64,000 bases of DNA from positions 1 through 64,000 of the forward strand of contig CAJORF010000099.1 of the NCBI GenBank assembly GCA_905236985.1, in the 5' to 3' direction. This stretch comes from an uncultured Bacteroidaceae bacterium (lineage in GTDB: Bacteria; Bacteroidota; Bacteroidia; Bacteroidales; Bacteroidaceae). Below are positions 34,299 to 44,257 of this stretch, in pieces. The stretch's first letter is position 1; each line of letters begins with the position of its first letter. The notes under the pieces are model-generated. The model was not told where the DNA came from and searched no databases. It worked only from the letters and a program-made list of their open reading frames with translations. Both the position numbers and the translations under genes were made by a program.

Positions 34299-37122
34299 TG
34301 ATGTAGATGCCGCGTTGAAGCGGTGTGCTGTTCGACATACGTCTGCCACTGAGGTCGAAGATGCCTTGAGAAGTGGTGACAGGAGCATCCGCTTCGAGAC
34401 CTTCGATGGCGGTGAAGTCAGTGCCTGTGCGACCTGCCATGATGGTGAGCAGTTTCACGTCCTGTGCAGAGAGCGCACGTTTATAGACAAGCAGGTCATC
34501 AATGTAGCAATCCGCTGAACCCCAGAAGGAGCCTGTACCGAGCTGCATATAAGACGCAGAACGCAGGAAGCTGAGCACTGCGCTGTAGGCGGCACTTCCG
34601 CCAAACGATTTCTGTGCTTTCTTCACGCCATCAACATAAAGGCTGACACCACTCGAAGTGATCGTGACGGTGACGAAAGCCCACTTATCCGTAGGCAGGT
34701 AGTTGGTTGCACCATTGTTGGGATGGTTGATGTCAAACCAGGTGGAGCCATTGTTGAAACCAATATAGGCGTTGCCCGTCATGAAGAGGCGCGCCGTAGC
34801 ATCGTTAGCCTCATTGTTGGCAAAGCTCCAGATGGCATCCCAATGATTGTCGGAGGACATCTTCAGCCACATCGCAATGGTCATGCCACGCAGACTGGTC
34901 AGTCCCTTCAGCGGATTGTCCATCACCGTGTAGCTGGCATCTGCGCTGGCACCGAAGTACTGATGCACCACCGAACTTGCACGGTCAGCGTCGCGCCCAA
35001 TGGTTGGTGCCGTGCCACTGCCCAATGCCTTGAATGTTGGTTTCTGTGTGCGGTCAATCTGATTGGGTGTAATCTTCGACGTGAAAGGATAATGCGCTAC
35101 GCAGTCAGTGAGGTAGTCGCCGTCGGGAAGGTCATCGTCGGCACCTGCTGTGACATTAAAGACCTGGGTATAAGTCACATTATCGCAGGAGATGGTGCAG
35201 GCCAAGGTCACTGATGTGCTGTGATCAGGTACGGTGTAACGTCCTTTCGAAGAGATGACGTCTGGCTCGCTGCTGGTCCATGTGATCTTGGCTCCGAGGT
35301 AAGGCGTGTCGGGCAGGTCGATGTTCGCGCTCACCGTCTGTCCGTCCTTCAGCGAGATGGTGTTGGCACGTGCAGTATAAGCCACAGCAAAGCGCGGGTC
35401 GATATGGTAAGCCCACAGCTGAACGCCGCACGAAGCGCCACTCTCAGCTGTCGCCGTGATGCCAATGGCAGGAATGTTGGTGCCATCGAGCGTCTGAGGA
35501 ACGACAACGCCCTTGTAGGTTACTCCGCCCAGGGTCAGGGTGATATAGCCTGTGCCGTCAGTCATGCTCCAAGTGCCAGACTTCGCACCCGTAATCCTGC
35601 CCTCAGCCGTCAGCTTGACGGTGATGGGTGTCACCTCCTCCATATTCTGATGATCCATCTTATACTTATGGATAAGTACATCGTAGCTGCCAGCCATTTC
35701 CTCTGCGGTGAAAGCACAGCCGCTCTTGATGCTCTCATTGTTGACCTCTTCGCCATCGAACTGGAAGGGAGCCGAGCAAAGCCAACCATTCTCGTTGAGG
35801 AACAATTGGCGCGTGCGCACCTGATGTCCGATCGTGCCGTCGTTGAACTTCGTGTGATAGATGACGAAGGAGCGACCGTTCTGATCCGTGATGGCACTGT
35901 TGTGTCCCTGTGCACACTCGCCCACCGTCTGTAAGCCCCAACCATTGTAAGCACCCATCAGCTTCATTCCACCGTTGGTCTGTGCGTTCTTGCCGAAGTT
36001 CAGCCAGTAGCGGTTGTGGTAACAGGCATCGAGATTAGCGGCATCGAGGTACTGTCCATCGGGCGTTGCAGAGCGGAAGACGCGCATCTCATAGCCACCG
36101 TCGGGATCAAAACCACCATAGCTGAGGAAGAGGTAGTAGTAATCACCGATGTGCTTGATGTAGGGGCCTTCACCGCTGCTGTAGTAGCCGCCAGCGATGC
36201 GCTTGCCGAAGTATGGATCGGAGAGGGCGCGTCCCTGACCGTCGTTCTGAACGGGATAAGTGATGGTGTAGTCACGCAGACCCGTCTGCTTGTCCAATTT
36301 CAGGATGAAGATACCGCCGCTCCATGAACCGTAAGCCAGCCACAACTCGCCTTCTTCATCGAAGAACACATTGGGGTCGATGTCATTCGTCCAGTACTGT
36401 CCCCAGTCGCTGCCACGGTTGTAACGGGAAGGCAATGACGACTGTTCCCCGATGACCAGTTCGAGATCCGTTTTCTTCCATGAGATCTCAGGCGTTGTCG
36501 TGTTGCGGAAACCGGAGTAGTGAACGGGACCTTGATAGACGTAAGGACCTGTGATGCGGTCAGCTGTCAGCAGCACGATGACCGAGTGCCAGTTATCACC
36601 GTTCAAGCTCATATACATCATCCACTTGCCCGAATTGGGGTTGTAGAGCAGGTCGGGGGCCCACATCATCCCATCAATTTTCCAGTCCGCCTGGTCGCCG
36701 TGTGCCCAGTCCTTGGCATCGAATGGGCCGAATGTCACTTCCTGTGGTGAATCGCCGACGAGGGCAGTGACCGTCTTCGTCTGGTTGGTCGTGAAAGCAT
36801 TGGAGTAGTGAGTGGATGTGACGGAGCCGTTGGCGTTGACGATGCCGAACAAGTTGCTGTTATCCACAGCAGCCCAGTTCACCATATTATCTGTAGAGCG
36901 CGCCCAGCCTCGATGCGAGCCAATGATAAAATAGGTCTTGCCTGTGGAATATACCACACTGGGGTCATGGACACTGGCCCAGGTGCGCGTCTTGGTTTTG
37001 TAAAGCGAGTTGATTTCGGATGCCGTCAGCTCGATGGTCTCTTGCGCGCAGATAGATGTAAAGGGCATGAGGGCCACGACAAGCACCAAAAATGATGTCA
37101 GAAAATGTCTGTAAAGTTTCAT
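34270..37122 (-). CDS. Secreted GH43-family arabinanase-like glycoside hydrolase with LamG-like domain and sorting-like tail
   Basis: Start MKLYRHFLTSFLVLVVALMPFTSICA (37122); DPSVVYSTGKTYFIIGSHRG, MWAPDLLYNPNSGKWMMYMS, GEGPYIKHIGDYYYLFLSYG; tail FDLSGRRMSNSTPLQRGIYIINGKKVMVR. Confidence 0.88.
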   Translation of the reverse strand: MKLYRHFLTSFLVLVVALMPFTSICAQETIELTASEINSLYKTKTRTWASVHDPSVVYSTGKTYFIIGSHRGWARSTDNMVNWAAVDNSNLFGIVNANGSVTSTHYSNAFTTNQTKTVTALVGDSPQEVTFGPFDAKDWAHGDQADWKIDGMMWAPDLLYNPNSGKWMMYMSLNGDNWHSVIVLLTADRITGPYVYQGPVHYSGFRNTTTPEISWKKTDLELVIGEQSSLPSRYNRGSDWGQYWTNDIDPNVFFDEEGELWLAYGSWSGGIFILKLDKQTGLRDYTITYPVQNDGQGRALSDPYFGKRIAGGYYSSGEGPYIKHIGDYYYLFLSYGGFDPDGGYEMRVFRSATPDGQYLDAANLDACYHNRYWLNFGKNAQTNGGMKLMGAYNGWGLQTVGECAQGHNSAITDQNGRSFVIYHTKFNDGTIGHQVRTRQLFLNENGWLCSAPFQFDGEEVNNESIKSGCAFTAEEMAGSYDVLIHKYKMDHQNMEEVTPITVKLTAEGRITGAKSGTWSMTDGTGYITLTLGGVTYKGVVVPQTLDGTNIPAIGITATAESGASCGVQLWAYHIDPRFAVAYTARANTISLKDGQTVSANIDLPDTPYLGAKITWTSSEPDVISSKGRYTVPDHSTSVTLACTISCDNVTYTQVFNVTAGADDDLPDGDYLTDCVAHYPFTSKITPNQIDRTQKPTFKALGSGTAPTIGRDADRASSVVHQYFGASADASYTVMDNPLKGLTSLRGMTIAMWLKMSSDNHWDAIWSFANNEANDATARLFMTGNAYIGFNNGSTWFDINHPNNGATNYLPTDKWAFVTVTITSSGVSLYVDGVKKAQKSFGGSAAYSAVLSFLRSASYMQLGTGSFWGSADCYIDDLLVYKRALSAQDVKLLTIMAGRTGTDFTAIEGLEADAPVTTSQGIFDLSGRRMSNSTPLQRGIYIINGKKVMVR

Positions 37123-37345
37123 AAACAGGGCATAAAGGAGTTTTTTGCAGGACAAAGGTACGGCGTTTTGATGATTTTCCTTAACACTTTGCCCCCTTTT
37201 AACGTCATTTAATATAAATAAGGTGTAACTTTTTGGCGGTTTCCGTAAAAAACTATTCCTTTGCAGCGCAAATCCAGAGTAAATCGCCCATATAGCGCAT
37301 CTGGATGATTTATCGCAACCATCTAAAACGAATAAAAGAACGACT

Positions 37346-38185
37346 ATGAAAAAAATCATCCTCCTGCTCACGGCAGGTCTTCTGCTGACCTCCTGCGCCA
37401 GCAAGAAGAAGTTCAAGGAGCTGCAGTCCAACTACAACTCCCTGCAGACCGAGTACCAAGCTGCTCAGGTCAAGCTCGCCGAGAACCGCGTCACCATTAA
37501 GTCGCTGGAAGAGCGCCTCGCCGATGCCAAGGCCGAGAACGAGAAGCTCTCAAAAGCGTATGCCGCACTGCAAGGCTCCTTTGACAAGAACCTCGAGCAG
37601 GGCAACGTGAACATCGCCAAGCTCGTCGATGAAATCAATGCCTCCAACAAGTTCATCAAGCAGCTCGTCGAGGCCAAGGACAAGAGCGACAGCCTCAATG
37701 TCGTGCTCACCAACAATCTCACCCGCTCACTCTCCAAGGAGGAGCTGAAGGACGTCGATGTACAGGTGCTCAAGGGTGTGGTCTATATCTCGCTGGCCGA
37801 CAATATGCTCTACAAGAGCGGCGACTATCAGATCAACGATCGCGCAGCTGAGACCTTGGAGAAGATTGCCAAGATCATCAATGACTACCGCGACTACGAA
37901 GTGCTTATCGAGGGCAACACCGATAATGTGCCTATCAGCCGCGAGAACATCCGTAACAACTGGGATCTTGCTGCACTCCGTGCATCCAGCGTCGTACAGG
38001 AACTGCAGAACCGCTATGGTGTTGACCCGAAGCGTCTGACAGCCGGCAGCCGTGGTGAGTACAATCCCATCGCCAGCAACGACACTCCCGCTGGTCGTCA
38101 GCGTAACCGCCGCACCCAGATCATCATCACTCCGAAGCTCGACGAGTTCCTGGAGCTGATTGATCAGGCTCCCGCAGAGGAATAA
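37346..38185 (+). CDS. OmpA-family peptidoglycan-binding lipoprotein
   Basis: Lipobox LLTSCASKK; coiled coil; IEGNTDNVPIS...RASSVVQELQNRYGVDPKRLTAGSRGEYNPIASNDTPAGRQRNRRTQIIITPK. Confidence 0.92.
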   Translation: MKKIILLLTAGLLLTSCASKKKFKELQSNYNSLQTEYQAAQVKLAENRVTIKSLEERLADAKAENEKLSKAYAALQGSFDKNLEQGNVNIAKLVDEINASNKFIKQLVEAKDKSDSLNVVLTNNLTRSLSKEELKDVDVQVLKGVVYISLADNMLYKSGDYQINDRAAETLEKIAKIINDYRDYEVLIEGNTDNVPISRENIRNNWDLAALRASSVVQELQNRYGVDPKRLTAGSRGEYNPIASNDTPAGRQRNRRTQIIITPKLDEFLELIDQAPAEE

Positions 38186-39750
38186 ACGGCTTCAGCGCAG
38201 CGTTCGCCATCGATAGCTGCGCTGACAATACCACCTGCATAACCGGCACCTTCGCCGCATGGATAGAGACCTTCCAACCTGATGTGTTGGAGGGTCTCTC
38301 CGTTTCTAATGATGCGGACAGGTGACGAAGTGCGTGTTTCCACTCCGATGACCGTGGCTTCATTGGTTAGGAAGCCATGACTCTTGCGGCCAAATGCACG
38401 GAAGCCTTCCTGTAAGCGTGTGGCAATCATCTTAGGCATCCAGAAATGTAAAGGCGATGACACAAGGCCAGGAGCATAGCTACTCTCAGGCAGATCATCG
38501 CTGAGACGTCCGTTCACAAAGTCTGCCATGCGCTGGGCAGGAGCCGTTTGCCGACGACCGCCCTGCTGCCAAGCCAGACGTTCCAAGGATTCCTGAAAGG
38601 CCATCATACGCAGATTGCCTTCCCCATCGATGTCCTCTGGCCTGACTTCCACAACCATCCCCGAATTGCTCCATCTGCCATTGCGATGGCTGGGGCTCAT
38701 CCCGTTCACCACTACCTGCTCCGGTCCCGTCGCCGCAGGAACGACGAAACCACCCGGACACATACAGAAGCTATAGACACCGCGATCGTCACATTGTTGT
38801 ACAAAAGCATACTCAGCAGCTGGCAACCAGCGACCGCGACCTTCACGACTGTGATATTGGATCTGATCAATCAGTACTGATGGATGCTCCAGACGCACGC
38901 CCACCGCAATACCCTTGGCTTCAATCTCGATGTTCCGAGCATCCAACAAACGATAGACATCGCGAGCCGAATGGCCTGTGGCCAGGATCACAGGACCCAA
39001 AAATTCCTGCTCCCGATCTTCCTCAGCACCCCCAGCAGCTGCACCTAATCGGCGGCACAGACATCCCCGCACCTTGTTGCCCTCGATGATCAAATCCGTC
39101 ATCTTGGTCTCAAAATGCACCTCGCCGCCACACTGGAGAATCGTGTTGCGCATATTCTCAATGACACGCGGCAAGCGGTCTGTGCCGATGTGGGGATGGG
39201 CATCGCTGAGAATCGTCGGTGACGCGCCGTGCTGGCAGAAGACATTCAGGATCTTCTCCACCGAACCGCGCTTCTTCGAACGGGTATAGAGCTTTCCGTC
39301 AGAGTAGGCCCCCGCCCCACCCTCACCGAACGAATAGTTACTTTCAGGGTCCACACTATGTTCGCGTGCAATTCGCGCCAAGTCTTTTTTACGGTCGTGA
39401 ACGTTCTTTCCACGTTCTATGACAATAGGCCGCAAACCCAGCTCAATGAGACGCAAGGCCGCAAAAAGGCCGCCCGGGCCAGCACCGACGACTACCACCT
39501 GTGGCCGACCTTCGACATGAGGGTATTCGATGCGTTCGAATGACTCAGCATCAGGCTCTTCATCCATCCAGACACGCACGGTCAGGTTCACCATCACCTG
39601 ACGTTGGCGGGCATCAATGCTGCGCTTTACCACCCGAAGGCCCTTCAAACGACGGCTATCCACGCCTTTCTCCTGAACGAGAAAAGTTCGGATAGCTGCT
39701 TCCGAGGCTGCCACCTGCGGCAGTACTCTCAACTGAATATCTTGTACCAT
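38164..39750 (-). CDS. FAD-dependent oxidoreductase (BaiN/DUF4062-unrelated NAD(P)/FAD protein family)
   Basis: VVVVGAGPGGLFAALRLIELGLRPIVIERG; YSFGEGGAGAYSDGKLYTRSKKRGS; GGIVSAAIDGERCAE. Confidence 0.88.
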   Translation of the reverse strand: MVQDIQLRVLPQVAASEAAIRTFLVQEKGVDSRRLKGLRVVKRSIDARQRQVMVNLTVRVWMDEEPDAESFERIEYPHVEGRPQVVVVGAGPGGLFAALRLIELGLRPIVIERGKNVHDRKKDLARIAREHSVDPESNYSFGEGGAGAYSDGKLYTRSKKRGSVEKILNVFCQHGASPTILSDAHPHIGTDRLPRVIENMRNTILQCGGEVHFETKMTDLIIEGNKVRGCLCRRLGAAAGGAEEDREQEFLGPVILATGHSARDVYRLLDARNIEIEAKGIAVGVRLEHPSVLIDQIQYHSREGRGRWLPAAEYAFVQQCDDRGVYSFCMCPGGFVVPAATGPEQVVVNGMSPSHRNGRWSNSGMVVEVRPEDIDGEGNLRMMAFQESLERLAWQQGGRRQTAPAQRMADFVNGRLSDDLPESSYAPGLVSSPLHFWMPKMIATRLQEGFRAFGRKSHGFLTNEATVIGVETRTSSPVRIIRNGETLQHIRLEGLYPCGEGAGYAGGIVSAAIDGERCAEAVYSSAGA

Positions 39751-41120
39751 TACGAATTACTTTCAAGCCCCATTGCCCTTGCCTTCTCGATGACAAATTG
39801 CAGGGCTGCATCATGCTCATTAGGAATCACTCCAGCGAGGACGGCATCTTTGAGTGCCGTCTTCAGCACACCGACTTCACGACAGGGAGGCAGGTGGAAA
39901 CGCTGCATGATCTCCTCGCCATCGACGGGCGGTTGGAAAGTGCGGATGCGGTCGCGCTCCTTGAGGTCCACGAGTTTCTCCCGCACAAGTTGGAAGTTGT
40001 CGAGGAAACGCTGCTTGCGCTGCTGGTTCTTCGATGTGATGTCAGCCTCGCACAGCAGCATCAGGTCATCGATGTCACCACCAGCTTCGAAGAGCAGACG
40101 GCGCACGGCACTGTCCGTGACCTCCTCGTCGGCAATCACGATGGGACGCATGTGTAGCGACACCAATTTCTTGACATATTCCATCCGTTCGTCCGTGGGC
40201 AACTTCAGGCGGCGAAAGATATGCGGCACCATTTTCTCGCCGATAAAGTTATGGTTGTGGAACGTCCAGCCCAACTGCGGATCCCAGCGTTTGGACTTGG
40301 GCTTGCCAATATCATGCAGCAGTGCCGCCCAGCGAAGCCATAGGGAATGTTCTTCGCTATACGTCAGACTTTCAGCTTCCAACGTTTTCTGCGCACGCAC
40401 GACATTCGTCAGCACCTCAAGCGTATGCCAGAAGTTATCCTTATGGGCGCGACCGGCAACAGCTTCCACGCCCTGCATAGCAGCCAGCTCAGGAAAGATG
40501 ATGTCGAGGAGACCGCTCTGGAAGAGGAGTTCCCAACCACGGGCTGGAGCATCGGAAGCCATGATCTGCTGCAGCTCGTCGGCGATGCGCTCACCAGAGA
40601 CCTTACGTATGGCTTCGCGGTTCACCTGCACAGCCTCGAAGGTTGCAGGCTCTATCTCAAAGTTGAATTGCGTGGCAAAGCGAATTGCACGCATCATTTG
40701 CAGCGGATCGTCGGCAAACGTGCCAACAGGGTCAAAGGTTGTGGCGATGATGCGGTCTTCGAGATCCCAGACACCATCGTAGGGATCGATGAGCTCGCCC
40801 AATCGACCCGGCTTGAGACACACGGCAAGGGTGTTGATGGTGAAATCCTGCCGCTGCTGCGCCTCCTCGAGCGTGTGTTCTTCCACAAAACGGACACGGC
40901 TGTCGCAGTCCGTGCGTTGCTCAACAGCTTCCTTTAGCCCCTTGGCGTTGCCTACGATGACAACTTCGACATCATCGGAATCCCGCTCAAGGAAAAGGTC
41001 GCGAACGAAACCGCCAATGATATAACACTCCACACCCATTGCATCGGCAGTCTCACCGATGGTGTGGAAGAAGGGTTTGTCCAATAATGCGGCCAGTTGT
41101 TCGCGATTGAGCAGTCTCAT
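39750..41120 (-). CDS. CCA tRNA nucleotidyltransferase / poly(A) polymerase family with HD domain
   Basis: CYIIGGFVRDLFLERDSDDVEVVIVG; RMMRAIRFATQFNFEI-like DPLQMMRAIRFATQ; LLHDIGKPKS; start MRLLNREQL at 41120. Confidence 0.92.
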   Translation of the reverse strand: MRLLNREQLAALLDKPFFHTIGETADAMGVECYIIGGFVRDLFLERDSDDVEVVIVGNAKGLKEAVEQRTDCDSRVRFVEEHTLEEAQQRQDFTINTLAVCLKPGRLGELIDPYDGVWDLEDRIIATTFDPVGTFADDPLQMMRAIRFATQFNFEIEPATFEAVQVNREAIRKVSGERIADELQQIMASDAPARGWELLFQSGLLDIIFPELAAMQGVEAVAGRAHKDNFWHTLEVLTNVVRAQKTLEAESLTYSEEHSLWLRWAALLHDIGKPKSKRWDPQLGWTFHNHNFIGEKMVPHIFRRLKLPTDERMEYVKKLVSLHMRPIVIADEEVTDSAVRRLLFEAGGDIDDLMLLCEADITSKNQQRKQRFLDNFQLVREKLVDLKERDRIRTFQPPVDGEEIMQRFHLPPCREVGVLKTALKDAVLAGVIPNEHDAALQFVIEKARAMGLESNS

Positions 41121-41223
41121 TTTGTTAATGATGTTGAAATCGGCTGCAAAAGTAATAAAAAAAGTTGAGATGGGGCCTTTTCTATTCGAGAGATTTGTGG
41201 AAAGCTCTAAATTTGCGCTCGAA

Positions 41224-41673
41224 ATGAAACAACGATACGCGATATTAGTGCTTTCGACAGCTCTCCTGACGGCGAGTTGCAAGACATCAGTGGAGGCCAC
41301 CGAAGATAACGCCACAACCATGCTCGATGAAGCACGCGAGCTGTTGGCCAACAAACACTACGCTGCCGCACGCGATACCATCATGAGCCTGCGCCGACAG
41401 CATCCGACCGCCTTAGAAGCACGTCGGGCAGCCATACTGACGCTTGACAGTGTGGAACTCATGGAGACGCGCGACAGCCTCTTACGCTTCGAGGACAGCC
41501 TCAACGCAGTCCGCGAACACTTCAAGACCATGCTCCCGCGCATGAACGGCAAGACCAACGAAGACTACTACGTGGAACAACGGCGCATCTTCGAGATGCA
41601 AAACCACTACGATGAGCTGTGCGCCAAAGCAAAATTCTACCTTCGAAAGATCGACATAGATTCTAAAGAGTAA
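41224..41673 (+). CDS. Small lipoprotein, coiled-coil
   Basis: MKQRYAILVLSTALLTASCKTS lipoprotein signal. Confidence 0.7.
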   Translation: MKQRYAILVLSTALLTASCKTSVEATEDNATTMLDEARELLANKHYAAARDTIMSLRRQHPTALEARRAAILTLDSVELMETRDSLLRFEDSLNAVREHFKTMLPRMNGKTNEDYYVEQRRIFEMQNHYDELCAKAKFYLRKIDIDSKE

Positions 41674-41677
41674 TTTT

Positions 41678-44254
41678 TTAGAACGAATAGCCGACAGCGA
41701 TGTGGAAGCCGAGGGAATCCCAGAAACGTCGCATATTGTAGTAACCGGAGCGACCCGTATCGTAGGGCGCATGAATGCCAACGCCTATATCGAAGCGTAG
41801 GACAAGGAAATCAAGATCATAACGCAAACCAGCACCCGAGCCGAGAGCGATATCCTCGCCGAAGTGATGAGCATCGATCGTTCCACCCGGACGATCCGCG
41901 TCGGGGTGCATCAGCCAGACATTTCCTGCATCCACGAACACCGCACCTTCGAGACTTCCCACAATCGGGAAACGGTACTCAATGTTAGCTTCAAGCTTCA
42001 GGTCACCCACTTGATTCACATAGCTCCAGCTGGAGTTGGCAGGATGATAGCGCCCCGGACCAATCGAACGCACGGCAAAAGCACGGATGCTGTTGGCACC
42101 GCCCACATTGAAAAGGTCGGAATAGGGGGCTATTGTACTGTTGCCGTAGCTCCAGACGGCACCGGCAAAGAGACGCGCGGCGATGCACGAACGGGCTGTG
42201 ATGGGGAATGTCTCGCGCCACTCGGCACTGAGCTTGAAGTATTGTGCGAATGGCACACCCAAGAGTTTCTTGTCCTGCTCAGCAAAGCTGCGACCGGCGA
42301 TGGCATAGATGCCGCTGGTGATGTTGCCTGCCTCCTTGACCGATGCGATGAGCGTGCGTTGACGCTTTGAGTCGCGCCAGCGACGGCTATAGGTGAGCGT
42401 GTAACCCATCGATGGTACAAGCTGGTTGCGCATCGAGACATTGAGTGACTGATTGGCATTCATGATGGAGTCGAAACGCTGTGTCGTGTGGGTAAGCATC
42501 GTGTAATCCAAGCGCAGGGGCGTGAGCTCATGGCGCAGACGGTACTGACGGCGATAGGTGTAGGTGAGTCGTGCACCGAAGTTAATCATCCTGAAATAAC
42601 CCGAGCGGTTCATCCAATCGACATCGATGCGGTAGTTAGTGGTTCCCTCGGCACGGCGATTGAGCTGAGATGCCAAACCGAAGAAGCGGATGCGGGGATA
42701 GGTGAGCGAAGTGGACGCTCCAAGTTCGAAGGAGTTGAGAAGGCCACGGTTGGCGTTGCCGTCCGTCACCGACGATCCCGTCTGCCATTCATAGCTGCCA
42801 CCAACCTTGAAGCTGACGGTCTCGGCACCACGGAAAGCGTTGTGCTTCGTCATCCCCCAAGACACTCCAGGGCCGAGCAGCCCGTTACTCTTATTGGTGA
42901 CCTTGGCTTCGAACTCGCTGTCCCACGGTTTGTCCAAGATGGCGAAGATGTTGACGTCGAGTGTATCGCACGTGTCTGTGGTGTCGCGCGGCGTGTAGTT
43001 CACCTGAATGTTAGAGAACACGCCCATACTGGCCAGTTTGTTCTGTATGAGTTCTTGCAAACGCTGACGATAGAGCATACCTGGCTCGTAGAAGAGGTAG
43101 TGGCGAATGGCGCCAAAACGAAGTGGCGGTTGCTCGGTGGCTCCACCCCAACGGAGGGTGCAGCTGCGGTATCCGATGCTGTCTGTAACCTCGGTTTCGC
43201 CATAAGGGAGCACGGTGATCGATGTGCGTCCCATATAGAAACGGTTGTCGGCTTGCGCCGGCATGTCCTTTCGCGGGCGCACCTGCAAATGTGCCGTGAG
43301 GGGCGTTTGCAGTGTGTCTGCGCGATAGGCAATGTACTCGGGTCGAAAATAGTAGAAGCCATTGTTGCGGAAGAGCTCGCTGAGACGCTTGCGCTCGGCA
43401 TCGAGATCAGCGGCACTGAAGGGAGCCCCCTCGCGCAGGAGGCTCTTCGAGGCCGTGGCGCGGATGAGGCTGTCGGTGACTGCTCCAAAGTTCTGATACT
43501 CGATGGTGCCAAAGCGGAAAAGCGGACCGGGATAGACGCTATAGGCTATCTTGGCCTTGCGCTCATCCTTGCCATAGGGATAGACCTCGTAATCGACAGA
43601 ACCGTGGAAGAATCCGTAGGCGCGCAGTGTCTGACGAGCGGCCTGAATACGCAGACGCGGATTAGCCATGCTGATGGTGCGTGGCTGAGTAGCGAAGCTG
43701 TTGTAGAGCCACCGACCGAAGCCGGTCTTAGCATTGACGAAGTTCTTGTAGAAGATGAGACCTAATGAGAAAGGCCAGCGAATCGATGAACTGCCGAAGA
43801 AACTGGCGTTGGGTTTGTAGGAGAGTGCCGCGTTGACCTCGTTGCGGGCAATGGAGGTGGCACTATCGACAAAAGCAATCTCATGGCGCAGCGAGTCGCG
43901 CTCATGATCGTTGAGGAGAGTGTCGCGACGCAGACGTTCGAGCTTCGTGCGCGCATCGACATTTCCGGAGAAGAGGTCTTCGATGGTATAGACAGCCTTG
44001 GCCACAGCGGTAATGACACCCGTGGAGTCGCGTTGCGCGCGCTTTTTCGCTTTGGGGTCGCTGGCCTTATGTCCATAGGCGATCTCCGAGATACCCGTAT
44101 ATAACATCTCATCCTCAGGCAGTTTAAGGGAGGCGCAGGAGAGGAAAGTGAAAAATGAAAGTATGAAAAGTGAAAAATAAAGAACACCTCGGATATTTGC
44201 AATACCCGAACGATGCCGTACTTTTAAAGTGCTATGGTAACTTTTATTTTTCAT
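41678..44254 (-). CDS. BamA/TamA-family outer membrane protein (TamL-like)
   Basis: Lipobox LSCASLKLPEDEMLYTGI; POTRA-like repeats; C-terminal barrel with FNVGGANSIRAFAVRSIGPG; adjacent to TamB-like gene. Confidence 0.9.
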   Translation of the reverse strand: MKNKSYHSTLKVRHRSGIANIRGVLYFSLFILSFFTFLSCASLKLPEDEMLYTGISEIAYGHKASDPKAKKRAQRDSTGVITAVAKAVYTIEDLFSGNVDARTKLERLRRDTLLNDHERDSLRHEIAFVDSATSIARNEVNAALSYKPNASFFGSSSIRWPFSLGLIFYKNFVNAKTGFGRWLYNSFATQPRTISMANPRLRIQAARQTLRAYGFFHGSVDYEVYPYGKDERKAKIAYSVYPGPLFRFGTIEYQNFGAVTDSLIRATASKSLLREGAPFSAADLDAERKRLSELFRNNGFYYFRPEYIAYRADTLQTPLTAHLQVRPRKDMPAQADNRFYMGRTSITVLPYGETEVTDSIGYRSCTLRWGGATEQPPLRFGAIRHYLFYEPGMLYRQRLQELIQNKLASMGVFSNIQVNYTPRDTTDTCDTLDVNIFAILDKPWDSEFEAKVTNKSNGLLGPGVSWGMTKHNAFRGAETVSFKVGGSYEWQTGSSVTDGNANRGLLNSFELGASTSLTYPRIRFFGLASQLNRRAEGTTNYRIDVDWMNRSGYFRMINFGARLTYTYRRQYRLRHELTPLRLDYTMLTHTTQRFDSIMNANQSLNVSMRNQLVPSMGYTLTYSRRWRDSKRQRTLIASVKEAGNITSGIYAIAGRSFAEQDKKLLGVPFAQYFKLSAEWRETFPITARSCIAARLFAGAVWSYGNSTIAPYSDLFNVGGANSIRAFAVRSIGPGRYHPANSSWSYVNQVGDLKLEANIEYRFPIVGSLEGAVFVDAGNVWLMHPDADRPGGTIDAHHFGEDIALGSGAGLRYDLDFLVLRFDIGVGIHAPYDTGRSGYYNMRRFWDSLGFHIAVGYSF

Positions 44255-44257
44255 TCT